Source: Sphingomonas aquatilis (GTDB taxonomy: Bacteria > Pseudomonadota > Alphaproteobacteria > Sphingomonadales > Sphingomonadaceae). Taken from it: a stretch of 64,000 nt of DNA. A model generated the notes under the pieces. That model saw nothing but the letters and a program-made list of their open reading frames with translations. It ran no database searches and was not told the origin of the DNA. This document shows, piece by piece, positions 55,801 to 63,432 of the stretch. Location of the stretch: NCBI RefSeq assembly GCF_014196115.1, contig NZ_JACIDB010000004.1:186001-250000 (forward strand), in the 5' to 3' direction. Position 1 is the stretch's first letter, and each line of letters opens with the position of its first letter. The position numbers and the translations under genes were made by a program.

Positions 55801-56250
55801 ACGGGCAACTATTCGTATATCGAAAGCTCGGGCCTGCCGAACTCGTTCCTCAACGGCGGTGCGCCGGTGACGAACGTGGCCGCGCAGACGGTGCGTGGCA
55901 GCCTGCCGCTGGAGGGTCTGTCGAAGCACAACGTCAACGCGACGCTCTTCTACGAAAAGGGGCCGATCTCGCTGCGTGCCGCCTACAACTGGCGCTCGAA
56001 ATATCTGCTGACCGCGGCGGACGTGATCTTCCCCTATACGTCGATCTTCCAGGACGCCTCGGGTCAGCTCGACGCGTCTGCGTTCCTGAACGTGACGAAG
56101 GCGATCAAGATCGGCGTGCAGGGCGTGAACCTGACCAACACCGTCACCAAGACATTGCAGGCGTATACGGGCGATCCCGCCCAGCTCGCCCCGCGTTCCT
56201 ACTTCATGAACGACCGCCGCTTCTCGTTCATCCTGCGCGGCAACTTCTGA
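52801..56250 (+). CDS. TonB-dependent receptor, large glycan-transporter type
   Basis: A 1149-residue outer-membrane protein with a signal peptide ending at AHA-QS (residues 1-37). A Thr/Ala-rich linker of about 50 residues precedes the plug domain, which starts EDIVVTGIRQSLANAQNIK and has ALQRVPGVSI. The rest is a 22-strand barrel ending in the C-terminal Phe (FILRGNF). The length exceeds that of siderophore receptors and fits the group linked to carbohydrate uptake in sphingomonads, Caulobacter and Xanthomonas. Import of xylo- or gluco-oligosaccharides is inferred from the neighbours. The ATG at 52801 has GGAGG six bases upstream. Followed by two hairpins, the second a strong terminator. 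Confidence 0.92.
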   Translation: MRPTAPSHSTAASLVRLLRGASVGALCIASVTGVAHAQSVEQTEQTSPTAAKAGTGTAGTASATTPAASAQVDPAATSQASDSSASPEDIVVTGIRQSLANAQNIKRNSDTVVDAITATDIGALPDRSVTEALQRVPGVSISRFAAANDPDHFSVEGSGVVVRGLNFVRSEFNGRDAFAAGIGGQSLNFSDVPAELLGSVEVYKNVTAAAIEGGLAGTVNLNTRKPFDNRGFHMGVDAEGNYGDFRKKWTPTGSILISDTFETGIGTFGILGDLSYSRIRSRADGVQITNFQTRDNTQVPFQNGNGVLVCRNPLPSNSNTTTLPPAGSACGTASTAGADGFADLLPKAYAPLGGQYRTQEFDRKRDGIALAAQFETRDKSFLLTAQYLRSHTTNTTDEHTFEAAPDLSEYSTFPVGCVQNNDGPLYNGNGTVRAECPVGQFKNYVYDSNGLFQSGYITSPGTGYRTSRSGAPATTFLPTGGAQLQLARGQTYDRNLVSDYGLNAEIHPAERWSINLDADYTRSEHNNYSLSIFGATFADQELDLTGKLPSVISHKPNTLSASWAQPANTILAGETDAQYFADPRAQYWRAAMDHSEDSVGQEYQFKADVTYDFAEDSFFNKARFGARYADRDQNVKYSTYNWGMLSEIWAGNYPVTLDQYGGNQAQYYTFPNFFRGATNSPPGAYFYNGDMINGYGTAVNFLKQVEAVSRNQNGNTQQQWLPLAERPGVVAGTPYLPSEIQRVHQRDTAAYVMISFKSRSGLDFSGNAGVRYVRTGLDSFGTTTVPNQATLNISNPYSSRCAIAAPPAGAPPGATPSTPGGVCNLGPTGYALLQQFAGVNSVNLYNQAKNSYTYWLPSVNLKFGLTRNLIARLAGSKVLTRPDSALIRNFQQITIDGNGNFLSTVGNPYLKPATAWQFDATAEWYFSKVGSLTVDAFYKDVSNFFYQSVVSLPLQNNGVTFPLLTRGPANYNGHGKIKGVEVAYQQTFSFLPGFLNGFGFTGNYSYIESSGLPNSFLNGGAPVTNVAAQTVRGSLPLEGLSKHNVNATLFYEKGPISLRAAYNWRSKYLLTAADVIFPYTSIFQDASGQLDASAFLNVTKAIKIGVQGVNLTNTVTKTLQAYTGDPAQLAPRSYFMNDRRFSFILRGNF

Positions 56251-56257
56251 CGAAAAA

Positions 56258-56280
56258 GGCGGCGGGATATGCCCGCCGCC
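56258..56280 (+). terminator. First hairpin after the receptor gene
   Basis: GGCGGCGGG at 56258-56266 and CCCGCCGCC at 56272-56280 form a perfect 9-bp stem eight bases past the stop. No T-run follows directly; probably an RNA-end-stabilising hairpin ahead of the main terminator. Confidence 0.5.
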
Positions 56281-56292
56281 TCCACCTCGCCG

Positions 56293-56328
56293 GGCCGGTT
56301 CCTCGTGATCGAGGTGCCGGCCTTTTTT
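56293..56328 (+). terminator. Intrinsic terminator of the TonB-dependent receptor gene
   Basis: GGCCGG (56293-56298) pairs with CCGGCC (56317-56322) and CCTCG (56301-56305) with CGAGG (56310-56314) around a TGAT loop, followed by TTTTTT at 56323-56328. A complete rho-independent terminator on the plus strand. Confidence 0.88.
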
Positions 56329-56336
56329 CGTATCCG

Positions 56337-56915
56337 TCAGTTGTGCGGCAGCTTCGATCGATCGAACCCGGCGCCCAAATCGAGCAGGAACGCCGGCCCC
56401 ACCTCGATCACCTGCTTCGCTCCGGCGAGCTGTACGCCGATCCGCGCCTTGCCCGCCGCGAATGCCTGGTTCGACACGCCCGACACGAAATAGCGCTTCC
56501 ACCCCGCGCCGACATTCACCGTCTCGCCGATGATCTGCGGGTAGGGGGCATCGGCGCCGCCGACGTTGACGGGGATCGGCACAGTCGCGCCGTCCTTGGC
56601 ATCCGGCGCGCGCAGATAGACCATCACCAGCAGCGTATCGCCGGCCGCGATCGGCTTGATCGTCGGATAGGTCGCGCCGACGTCCCACACGTTCGCCCCC
56701 GCCTTGCTCACCTGCACCCGTACGGCGGCGCCGCCGGGCACGTCCGTCGCCGGCACCTGCTTGGCGGTCTGGCCGGGACCATAGACGCTCCACCCGATGC
56801 CCGGCTGATTGATCGTCTTGTCGAAGATGCTCCCCTGTGCCGGCGCCGCCTGTTGTCCCGCCGCCACGGCGCTCAGCGGCACCATGGCGAGCGCCGCTGC
56901 GAACATAGCCTTCAT
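56337..56915 (-). CDS. Small secreted protein, possibly carbohydrate-binding
   Basis: A 192-residue protein with a signal peptide (MKAMFAAALAMVPLSAVAAG). The mature part is predicted all-beta: FDKTINQPGIGWSVYGPGQ, GAAVRVQVSKAGANVWDVGA, DTLLVMVYLRAPDA and AGWKRYFVSG follow the strand pattern of jelly-roll carbohydrate-binding modules of the CBM4/9 kind. The match is by pattern only, so glycan binding is inference. ATGATG at 56918/56915 gives two starts; the second has GGAG at better spacing. It follows the GH10 gene by 49 bases in the same direction and is convergent with the receptor gene. Confidence 0.65.
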   Translation of the reverse strand: MKAMFAAALAMVPLSAVAAGQQAAPAQGSIFDKTINQPGIGWSVYGPGQTAKQVPATDVPGGAAVRVQVSKAGANVWDVGATYPTIKPIAAGDTLLVMVYLRAPDAKDGATVPIPVNVGGADAPYPQIIGETVNVGAGWKRYFVSGVSNQAFAAGKARIGVQLAGAKQVIEVGPAFLLDLGAGFDRSKLPHN

Positions 56916-56964
56916 CATCGTCTCCCTGTATGGCCGGCCGGCTCCATGCCGGTCCGGAAACGGA

Positions 56965-58110
56965 TCAGCGCGGACGCGCCGCGCTAAAAGCGTCCGCAAT
57001 GGCGGTGCGCATAGGCTTCGGCCGCAATGCGGCATCATACGGGGTCGGGCGCCGCGCGGCACGATCGGTGCGCGGCTCGAACCCCGGAATCCAGCTGTGC
57101 GCATCGCTCAGGCCCCACACCAGCACATCGCGCAGCTGCGGATAGGCGAGCGTCACGTCCAGATAGCCGCGGGTAAAGTCCGCCACCGCACGATCCCGCA
57201 CCGCAATGTCCGCAGGCAGGTTGTTGTCGCGCACGTCGAGCTCGGTGATCAGCAACGCATAGCCCATCCCCGTCACCGCATCCAGGAAGCGCCGCCACTC
57301 ACCCTGCAACCGCCCAACATCAGCGCGGGCGTCCGTGCTCTGCGTGATGAGGTGCGATTGCACGCCCAGCGCGTCCACCGGCACGCCGCGCCGCCTGAAC
57401 CCCTCGAGCAGCCGCAGCACGCCCGCGCGATGCGCCTCGTTGTGCGGTTCCCAGCTCATATAATCGTTATAGACCAGCTGCGCGCCCGGCGCGGCTGCGC
57501 GCGCGGTGTGGAAGGCAAGGTCCAGCGTCGGCTCCGCGCCGCCGATCGCCTTCGACAGTGCGGTCTCGTACAGGTGGCCGTCCGCCGGATCGACCGCCTC
57601 GTTGACTACATCATAGCTGCGGATTGTACCGCCATACCGACCGAGCACGGTGCGGATATGCGTCGTCAGCACCCGTTCGCCCTCGGCGCGGGGTCGGCTG
57701 CCGAAATCATAGGCGTTCAGCCATTTCGGCTGCCATTTCGGCTGGTGCCACAACAGATTGTGCCCGCGCACCGCCAAGCCGTTGCGCTCCGCCCAAGCGA
57801 CGATCGTATCGAAGGGCGCGAAGTCGAACACGTCGGGCGCCGGGCGCAGCCGCTGCCACTTCATCTCGTTTTCGGCGACGACCAGCCCGCATTGCTGGGC
57901 GATCAGTTGCGCATAGGCCGGGTCGCGGACCGGCAGGCCCGGCGGCGAGCCCGGCTGCCACGGGATCGCCGATCCGAAGCGCAGCCCCTTGCGCGCGGCG
58001 ATCGCCTCCAGACTGTCGGCGGGGTGCGCGGCCCATGCAGCCGGCGCCGCCATGCCGGCGACGGCGAGCGCCGCGCCTCCCAAAACATCGCGTCGCGACG
58101 GCGGTGCCAT
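56965..58110 (-). CDS. GH10 endo-1,4-beta-xylanase, Tat-exported
   Basis: A 381-residue enzyme with the Tat motif SRRDVLGG and a hydrophobic stretch to about residue 27. The GH10 barrel has NEMKWQRLRP, RGHNLLWHQPKW, acid/base E171 in YDVVNEAVD and nucleophile E290 in LLITELDVRD, with the later W-G-x-x-D motif in VLVWGLSDAHSW. It cleaves internal xylan bonds. The ATG at 58110 has AGAGG five bases upstream and starts the Tat signal. It begins 70 bases after the GH31 stop; that gap carries a candidate operator, so it may have its own promoter. Confidence 0.93.
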   Translation of the reverse strand: MAPPSRRDVLGGAALAVAGMAAPAAWAAHPADSLEAIAARKGLRFGSAIPWQPGSPPGLPVRDPAYAQLIAQQCGLVVAENEMKWQRLRPAPDVFDFAPFDTIVAWAERNGLAVRGHNLLWHQPKWQPKWLNAYDFGSRPRAEGERVLTTHIRTVLGRYGGTIRSYDVVNEAVDPADGHLYETALSKAIGGAEPTLDLAFHTARAAAPGAQLVYNDYMSWEPHNEAHRAGVLRLLEGFRRRGVPVDALGVQSHLITQSTDARADVGRLQGEWRRFLDAVTGMGYALLITELDVRDNNLPADIAVRDRAVADFTRGYLDVTLAYPQLRDVLVWGLSDAHSWIPGFEPRTDRAARRPTPYDAALRPKPMRTAIADAFSAARPR

Positions 58111-58128
58111 GATAGCCTCTCCAACTTT

Positions 58129-58142
58129 CGTTATCGCTATCA
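58129..58142 (-). promoter_or_regulatory. Candidate LacI-type operator upstream of GH10
   Basis: On the minus strand TGATAGCGATAACG matches TGGTAGCGCTAACA at 11 of 14 positions. It lies 18 bases upstream of the xylanase ATG. A further half site (GTTAGCG) is nearby at about 58151-58157. Confidence 0.45.
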
Positions 58143-58180
58143 TTGGCCTCGCTAACGCTGCCGTCAAGGACGCAGCGGTG

Positions 58181-60496
58181 CTACCGCCCGATCACCATGA
58201 CCAGCGGATCGAGCGCCTGCCCGGTCGGCAGCCGTCCCTCCACCGACAGTTGGCCGCGGGCATCGTCCCACACCAATGTCGCGCTGCGTCCGCCCCCCGT
58301 GCGCCAGCCGTTGGTCGTCCCGTCGTCGTCATACAGCGTGAAGCGTGCGTCCCGCCCCGGATAGACGCGCACCTTGGCCAGCCCTTGCTCGCGGGCGGCG
58401 CTTTGCACCTGATCCCCGATCGGCAGGATCGATCCGGCGCGCACGAACACCGGGATGCGGTCGATCGGCGCCGCCGCATCGATCCACTGGCCGCCGGTGT
58501 GGCGCTTGTCCGTCCACAAATCGTACCAGTCCGTCCCGGCGGGCAGATAGACGCGGCGGCTGGTCACGCCCTGTTCGGTGACGGGCGCGACGAGAAGGGC
58601 GGGGCCGAACATATATTCGTCGCCCAGCGTCTTGGCCGCCGCGTCGTTGGGGAAGTCCATGAACAGCGCCCGCATGAACGGTGCGCCGGTCAGGCTGGTC
58701 TGGCGTCCCAGCGCATAGATATAGGGCAGCAGTTCGTACCGCAGCCGCAGCGAGGCGGCCAGCACCGGTTCGGCCGCCGTGCCATAATCCCAGATCGCCG
58801 TCGCCGGTCGCTGGCCATGGATGCGCAGCGTCGGCGTGAACACATTATACTGGAGCCAGCGCACGAACAGCTCGGGATAGTCGCGATACGACGGCGCCAT
58901 GGCGGTCGCCCCCGCCGGATCGATCAGCACGGGGCGCTGCGCCGCCGGGCCGTTGGGCCACTGCCACCCGCCCGTATCGCTCGACCAATAGGCGATCCCG
59001 CTTGCCGTCATGCCTAGACCCGCAGGCACCTGCCGCCGCAACGCCTCCCACGTCGATCGCACGTCCGACGACCAGAACAGACAGCCGTTCGCCTGCGTCC
59101 CCAGATACGCCGCCCGGCATAGGATCAGGTTGCGCATATCCGGCCGGTCGCGCGCCGAGCCTTCCGCGACGCTCAGCGTATGCAGCAGCGGAAAGACGTT
59201 GTGATAGCGATCGCCCGTGCCGATCGCATAGTGGAAGCCGTCCGGCACCAGATCGGGTTCGGTCTCGTCCAGCCAGGCGAAGTCGAAGCCTGCGCTGAAG
59301 ATATCGTCGCGGATCTTGCCCCAATACCAAGCGCGCGCATCCGGATTGGTGCTGTCGATCAGCGCGCCCGCGCGATCCGACCGGATCGGCAGCCCGTCCA
59401 CCGGCTTGCCCTCCGCGTCCTTCAGCAGCCAGCCCTTGGCAGCGAGCGTGTCGAACCAGCGGCTCTCCTTCTCGAACCGCGGCCAGATGCTCACGATGCT
59501 GCGGACGCCCTGCGATTTTAGATGGGCGTTCATGGCGACCGGATCGGGAAACGCCGTCCGGTCGATGTCCATCTGCCCCATCCGGGTCCAGTAGAACCAG
59601 TCGAGCACAATGATGTCGAGCGGATAGCGGCGCTGCCAATACCCGTCCGCCACCGCGGTCAGCTCCGCCTGCGTCTCGTAGCGCGCCTTGCTCTGGATCA
59701 GGCCGAACGCCGATTTGGGCGGCAGCGGCGTCGCGCCGGTCAACCTGGCATAGCCCGCATACAGATCGTCGCTGGTGCGCCCGGCGATGACGAAAAACGA
59801 CACGCGCTCGCCGACGTTGGATTGCAGATGCGTCTGGCTGTGCAAACCGGGCGAGACGATCGTCGCCGACGGATTGTCCCACAGGATCGCATAGCCTTTG
59901 TCCGTCACCATGAACGGCACGCACACCGCTTCGCCGGCGGGGCGATCGTAATCGTGGCGGCAGTCGATCGTCCGCCCGCGCAGGTCGAGCACGCCGTCCT
60001 GATATTGGCCCAGACCGTAATAATGCGTGTCGGGCGTGTCCGCGAAGGTCGCGCCGACGCGGAACGTATGCTCGCCCGTCACGTCATGCGGCGCCATCTC
60101 CCACCCGGTCATCGCGGTCAGCGGCGTGCCGTCGGCACGGTCGAAGCGGATCGACACGGGCGGCAGGGACGGAGCGAAGTAGCGTTCCATTTGGCTCGGA
60201 GGCTTGGGCCAAGGTTGCGCCGCCACGGTGACGCGCAGGTCGCCCGAGGCGAAGACGTCGCCGCCGTCGCTACCCTGCTGTCGGGTCCAGCCCGCGGCAT
60301 CGCTTTTGCCGGAAATGCCATAGCCCGGCAGGCCTTCCGCTTGGCCCCGATCCGTCGCGATCGTCACGCGCACGATCCCCGGCCCGTAGGGCTCCACCGA
60401 CACCAGCGCCCCATGGCGCTCCACGGTCGCCAGCCGCTGTGCATAGGCAGGCGCGCTGCCGGCCAGCAGAGCGGCGATCAGGGCGAGGCGCTTCAT
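58181..60496 (-). CDS. GH31 family glycoside hydrolase, probable alpha-xylosidase or alpha-glucosidase
   Basis: A 771-residue exported enzyme with a signal peptide ending APAYAQ (residue 20). An N-terminal beta-sandwich with HYYGLGQYQDGVLDLRG is followed by the GH31 barrel: WLDETEPD holds the nucleophile D410 and YWSSDTGGW the acid/base Asp. C-terminal beta domains follow (VFVRAGSILPIGD). In a xylanase/GH9 locus the release of alpha-linked xylose from xyloglucan-like oligosaccharides is plausible, but GH31 also includes alpha-glucosidases. The ATG at 60496 overlaps the stop of the SGNH esterase gene (ATGA). Confidence 0.9.
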   Translation of the reverse strand: MKRLALIAALLAGSAPAYAQRLATVERHGALVSVEPYGPGIVRVTIATDRGQAEGLPGYGISGKSDAAGWTRQQGSDGGDVFASGDLRVTVAAQPWPKPPSQMERYFAPSLPPVSIRFDRADGTPLTAMTGWEMAPHDVTGEHTFRVGATFADTPDTHYYGLGQYQDGVLDLRGRTIDCRHDYDRPAGEAVCVPFMVTDKGYAILWDNPSATIVSPGLHSQTHLQSNVGERVSFFVIAGRTSDDLYAGYARLTGATPLPPKSAFGLIQSKARYETQAELTAVADGYWQRRYPLDIIVLDWFYWTRMGQMDIDRTAFPDPVAMNAHLKSQGVRSIVSIWPRFEKESRWFDTLAAKGWLLKDAEGKPVDGLPIRSDRAGALIDSTNPDARAWYWGKIRDDIFSAGFDFAWLDETEPDLVPDGFHYAIGTGDRYHNVFPLLHTLSVAEGSARDRPDMRNLILCRAAYLGTQANGCLFWSSDVRSTWEALRRQVPAGLGMTASGIAYWSSDTGGWQWPNGPAAQRPVLIDPAGATAMAPSYRDYPELFVRWLQYNVFTPTLRIHGQRPATAIWDYGTAAEPVLAASLRLRYELLPYIYALGRQTSLTGAPFMRALFMDFPNDAAAKTLGDEYMFGPALLVAPVTEQGVTSRRVYLPAGTDWYDLWTDKRHTGGQWIDAAAPIDRIPVFVRAGSILPIGDQVQSAAREQGLAKVRVYPGRDARFTLYDDDGTTNGWRTGGGRSATLVWDDARGQLSVEGRLPTGQALDPLVMVIGR

Positions 60497-61296
60497 CGGC
60501 CCGCTCCCCGTTCGCCCAGCGCCCGGCGGATCGCCGCCTCGGCCACGGGCCGCATCGCCGCATAGCCCGCCGCCGTCGGATGCACGCCGTCGCTCGCCAG
60601 CCCCGGCTTCATCGCGCCGTGCCCGTCGTCCAGCACGGGATGATAATCGACATAGGTAAACCCCTCGCGCTGGGCATAGTCCCGGATCCACGCATTCAGC
60701 GCCGCGATCTGCGGCACCGGCTGCTTGTCCTTCGCCCAGGGGAAGGCGCCCGCCGGCGGCACGGAGGCAAGGATCACCCGGATGCCATGCGCGCGCGCCA
60801 GCTCCGCCATGCTCGCGATATGCCCTTCCACCGTCTCGATCGTCGCCGCACCGGTGTTGCCGGCGATGTCGTTGGTGCCGATCATGATGTGGACGGCCTG
60901 CGGGTGCAGGTCGATCACGTCCTGGCGGAAGCGGACCAGCAGCTGCGGCGACGTTTGCCCGCCGATCCCCCGATCGATCACGCCGTCGCTGAAGAAGGCA
61001 GGATCGAAATTGATCCAATTGTCCGTGATCGAATCCCCCGCGAACACGACCCGCGGCCGTTCCTTCAGCGCGGCATTGGCGGCGCGATAGCGGCATAGCT
61101 GCCCGAAATCGCGGGTCAGATTGTGCAGCTGCTGCTCGGTCCAGCCGACCTTGGGATGGGCAGGGCAGGGATCGGCGACGATCCCGGTCGGGTCGCTTGC
61201 AAAGGGATCGACGGCGGCGCTGACCTGTGCCGCGGCGGGCACCGCGCCCGACACCAGCACCGCGGCGCCCATGATACCCAGCCAACCACTGCCCAC
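60493..61296 (-). CDS. SGNH/GDSL family esterase, exported
   Basis: A 267-residue protein with a signal peptide ending PAAAQ (residue 24). All SGNH blocks are present: S89 in FAGDSITDNW, IDRGIGGQTS, IMIGTNDIAGN, and DGVHPTAAGY with the Asp-His pair. The layout is that of small deacetylases acting on sugars, so acetylxylan or acetylated oligosaccharides are likely substrates here. The GTG at 61296 follows GGGGAGA at proper spacing; an out-of-frame ATG five bases upstream is rejected. First gene of the two-gene operon with GH31. Confidence 0.86.
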   Translation of the reverse strand: MGSGWLGIMGAAVLVSGAVPAAAQVSAAVDPFASDPTGIVADPCPAHPKVGWTEQQLHNLTRDFGQLCRYRAANAALKERPRVVFAGDSITDNWINFDPAFFSDGVIDRGIGGQTSPQLLVRFRQDVIDLHPQAVHIMIGTNDIAGNTGAATIETVEGHIASMAELARAHGIRVILASVPPAGAFPWAKDKQPVPQIAALNAWIRDYAQREGFTYVDYHPVLDDGHGAMKPGLASDGVHPTAAGYAAMRPVAEAAIRRALGERGAGR

Positions 61297-61315
61297 GACA
61301 TTCTCCCCTACCTCT

Positions 61316-61329
61316 TGTGAGCGCTATCG
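61316..61329 (-). promoter_or_regulatory. Candidate LacI-type operator upstream of the SGNH-GH31 operon
   Basis: On the minus strand CGATAGCGCTCACA matches TGGTAGCGCTAACA at 11 of 14 positions, with the full TAGCGCT core. It lies 19 bases upstream of the GTG start. Confidence 0.5.
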
Positions 61330-61490
61330 TAGCCGCCCGGTCGCGCGAGTCCAACCTGTCAGCCGGTCGGATTGAAAAAGGGGCTGTCCTACACGCTTCG
61401 TTCGATCTATGTTCCTGGCATAGGCCAAGGGATCGTCACGGAAAAACACCCTCTTCGGCGTGACTTTTGTGACCTTTCGAAGGGACGTTC

Positions 61491-63080
61491 GTGGACCAGT
61501 TGCTTGTCGTTGCCATTCTCGCGCTTGCCGCCGGCCTGCTGATCGGTTGGCTGCTGGCGGCCCGTCGCAGCGGCCGGCTCGCCGCCGATCTGGCGGTCGC
61601 GCAGAGCAGGGTCGCCGACGCTGAGCTCGTCGCCCGGACGCGTGACGCGGTGGAGCGCGAACGCAACGACGCGATGCGCGAACTCGCCGGTTTGCGTGCC
61701 CAGGTCGACGATCGCATCGCCACCGCCGATTCGCTGCGTACCGAACTTCTCGCCGTCCGCAGCGACCGCGACGCGGCACGCGCCGACCTTGCCGCCGCCG
61801 GCGCGCAGGTCGAGGCCGCGGAGGTCCGGCTGATCGACCTCCGCGCCCAGATCGATCAGAGCCTCGCCGCGGCCGACCTGCTCCGCCGCGAACTGGCGAC
61901 GATCCGCGCCGATCGCGATGCCGCCCGCGCCGATCTTGCCGCGATGCAGGCACAGAGCGAGGCATTCGAAGCCCGCCTCGCCGACATGCGCGAGGCGAAG
62001 GAGCTGATGGCGAGGCAGTTCAACGATCTCGCCAACAAGGCGCTGACCGACGCCCAAAAGGCGTTCCTTGACCGCGCCGAGGCCCGTTTCCGCCAGTCCG
62101 AAGAACTCGCCGGCAGCAACCTCAAGTCGCTGCTCCAGCCGGTCAACGACCGCCTGGCGCGCTATGAAGAGGGCGTCGCCAAGGTCGAGGCCGAGCGCCG
62201 CGACGCCTTCGGCGACCTCAAGGGCCAGATCGAGCAGATGCGTCTCGGTCAGGAACGCGTCTCGGGCGAAGCTGCCAAGCTCGTCAACGCGCTTCGCAAC
62301 GCGCCCAAGGCCCGCGGTCGCTGGGGCGAACAGCAGCTCCGCAACGTGCTCGAAACCTGCGGCCTTGCCGAGCATACCGATTTCGCGATGGAGGTCAGCG
62401 TCGCGGACGGGGAGGGCGGCCGTCTGCGCCCCGACGCGATCGTGCGCGTACCCGGCGGCAAGTCGCTCATCATCGACGCCAAGGTGTCGCTCAACGCCTA
62501 TCAGGACGCGTTCGGCGCGGTCGACGAGAACGAGCGCCATATCGGCCTCACCGCCCATGCCGCCTCGATGCGCGCGCATATCAATGGCCTCAGCGCCAAG
62601 GCCTATTGGTCGCAGTTCGACGATACGCCCGAATATGTCGTGATGTTCGTCCCCGGCGAACACTTCCTCTCCGCAGCGCTCGAGCATGATGCAGGCCTGT
62701 GGGACTATGCCTTCGACAAGAAGGTCCTGCTCGCCACCCCCACCAACCTCATCGCCATCGCCCGCACCGTCGCTGCGGTCTGGCGTCAGGAAAAGCTCGC
62801 CAGCGAAGCCCGGGCGATCGGCGCGCTGGGCAAGGAGCTGTACGACCGTCTCGCCAAGGCCGGCGAGGATCTGCGCAAGGTCGGCAGCGGCCTCACCACC
62901 GCAGTGAACAATTACAACAGCTTCGTGTCGAGCTTTGAGAGCCGTGCTCTGGTGTCCGCACGCAAGTTCCGCGACCTCAACATCGAACCCGGCGCGCGCG
63001 AGATCGGCGTTGCGGAACCGGTCGAGGCTTTGGCGCGCTATGGAGACGACGTACTGCGCCTTCCCGACGCAGCCGAATGA
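61491..63080 (+). CDS. rmuC: DNA recombination protein RmuC
   Basis: A 529-residue protein with an N-terminal membrane helix (VVAILALAAGLLIGWLLAA). A long coiled coil follows (about residues 25-190, rich in Ala, Asp, Arg and Leu heptads). The RmuC nuclease-like domain (about 200-480) has APKARGRWGEQQLRNVLETC, SLIIDAKVSLNAYQ and EYVVMFVPGEHFLSAAL, the acidic and Lys residues of which resemble the restriction-endonuclease fold. RmuC limits DNA inversions and processes DNA ends (family knowledge). The start is a GTG at 61491 with AAGGGA upstream. The next small gene follows by ten bases. Confidence 0.92.
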   Translation: MDQLLVVAILALAAGLLIGWLLAARRSGRLAADLAVAQSRVADAELVARTRDAVERERNDAMRELAGLRAQVDDRIATADSLRTELLAVRSDRDAARADLAAAGAQVEAAEVRLIDLRAQIDQSLAAADLLRRELATIRADRDAARADLAAMQAQSEAFEARLADMREAKELMARQFNDLANKALTDAQKAFLDRAEARFRQSEELAGSNLKSLLQPVNDRLARYEEGVAKVEAERRDAFGDLKGQIEQMRLGQERVSGEAAKLVNALRNAPKARGRWGEQQLRNVLETCGLAEHTDFAMEVSVADGEGGRLRPDAIVRVPGGKSLIIDAKVSLNAYQDAFGAVDENERHIGLTAHAASMRAHINGLSAKAYWSQFDDTPEYVVMFVPGEHFLSAALEHDAGLWDYAFDKKVLLATPTNLIAIARTVAAVWRQEKLASEARAIGALGKELYDRLAKAGEDLRKVGSGLTTAVNNYNSFVSSFESRALVSARKFRDLNIEPGAREIGVAEPVEALARYGDDVLRLPDAAE

Positions 63081-63090
63081 GGAACCCGCG

Positions 63091-63321
63091 ATGAAGGGCA
63101 TGCACGCCGGCGATATCGTGATGGATCAGGACGGCCGCATCGCCGGCATGGTCGCGGGCGATGTCGTCATCCGTGCCGGCTGTGACGTCCGCATCAGCGG
63201 CATGGTCGCGGGCGACATCTATGTCGAAGAGGGTGCCCGCGCCCGGATCAGTGGCATGGTATCCGGCCGTGTCTTCAACGACGGCGGCGCGGTGCGCGTC
63301 AGTGGCATGATCGGCGGATAA
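63091..63321 (+). CDS. 76-residue protein made of an 18-residue repeat (bactofilin-like)
   Basis: A short protein whose sequence is almost entirely a repeat: RIAGMVAGD (16-24), RISGMVAGD (34-42), RISGMVSGR (52-60) and RVSGMIGG (69-76), with spacings of 18, 18 and 17. Regular Gly/Val/Ile spacing fits a right-handed beta-helix, as in bactofilins and other polymer-forming cytoskeletal proteins, but it is much shorter than those. The ATG at 63091 has GAGGA at 63079-63083 seven bases upstream, ten bases after the rmuC stop, so it is probably cotranscribed with rmuC. Function unknown. Confidence 0.75.
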   Translation: MKGMHAGDIVMDQDGRIAGMVAGDVVIRAGCDVRISGMVAGDIYVEEGARARISGMVSGRVFNDGGAVRVSGMIGG

Positions 63322-63432
63322 ATGGCTTGCTCTACCCTGCGGCCTTTCTGCGGGCGGCGTAGGTAAAGCAATCGGAACAATCAGCCCCGATCGTTTTGGC
63401 CAAGGTGTTCATATTGCTGCAAAAATGGGCAA

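Noticed and set aside
60497..61354. In-frame upstream extension that would fuse GH31 to an N-terminal segment
   Set aside because: It lies inside the SGNH gene in another frame; the ATG at 60496 starts a good signal peptide and makes an ATGA overlap.
63371..63393. GGAAC...CGTT resembling an EcfG (general stress) promoter
   Set aside because: Spacing is 13 bases, not the 16-17 required, and no gene starts downstream on that strand.
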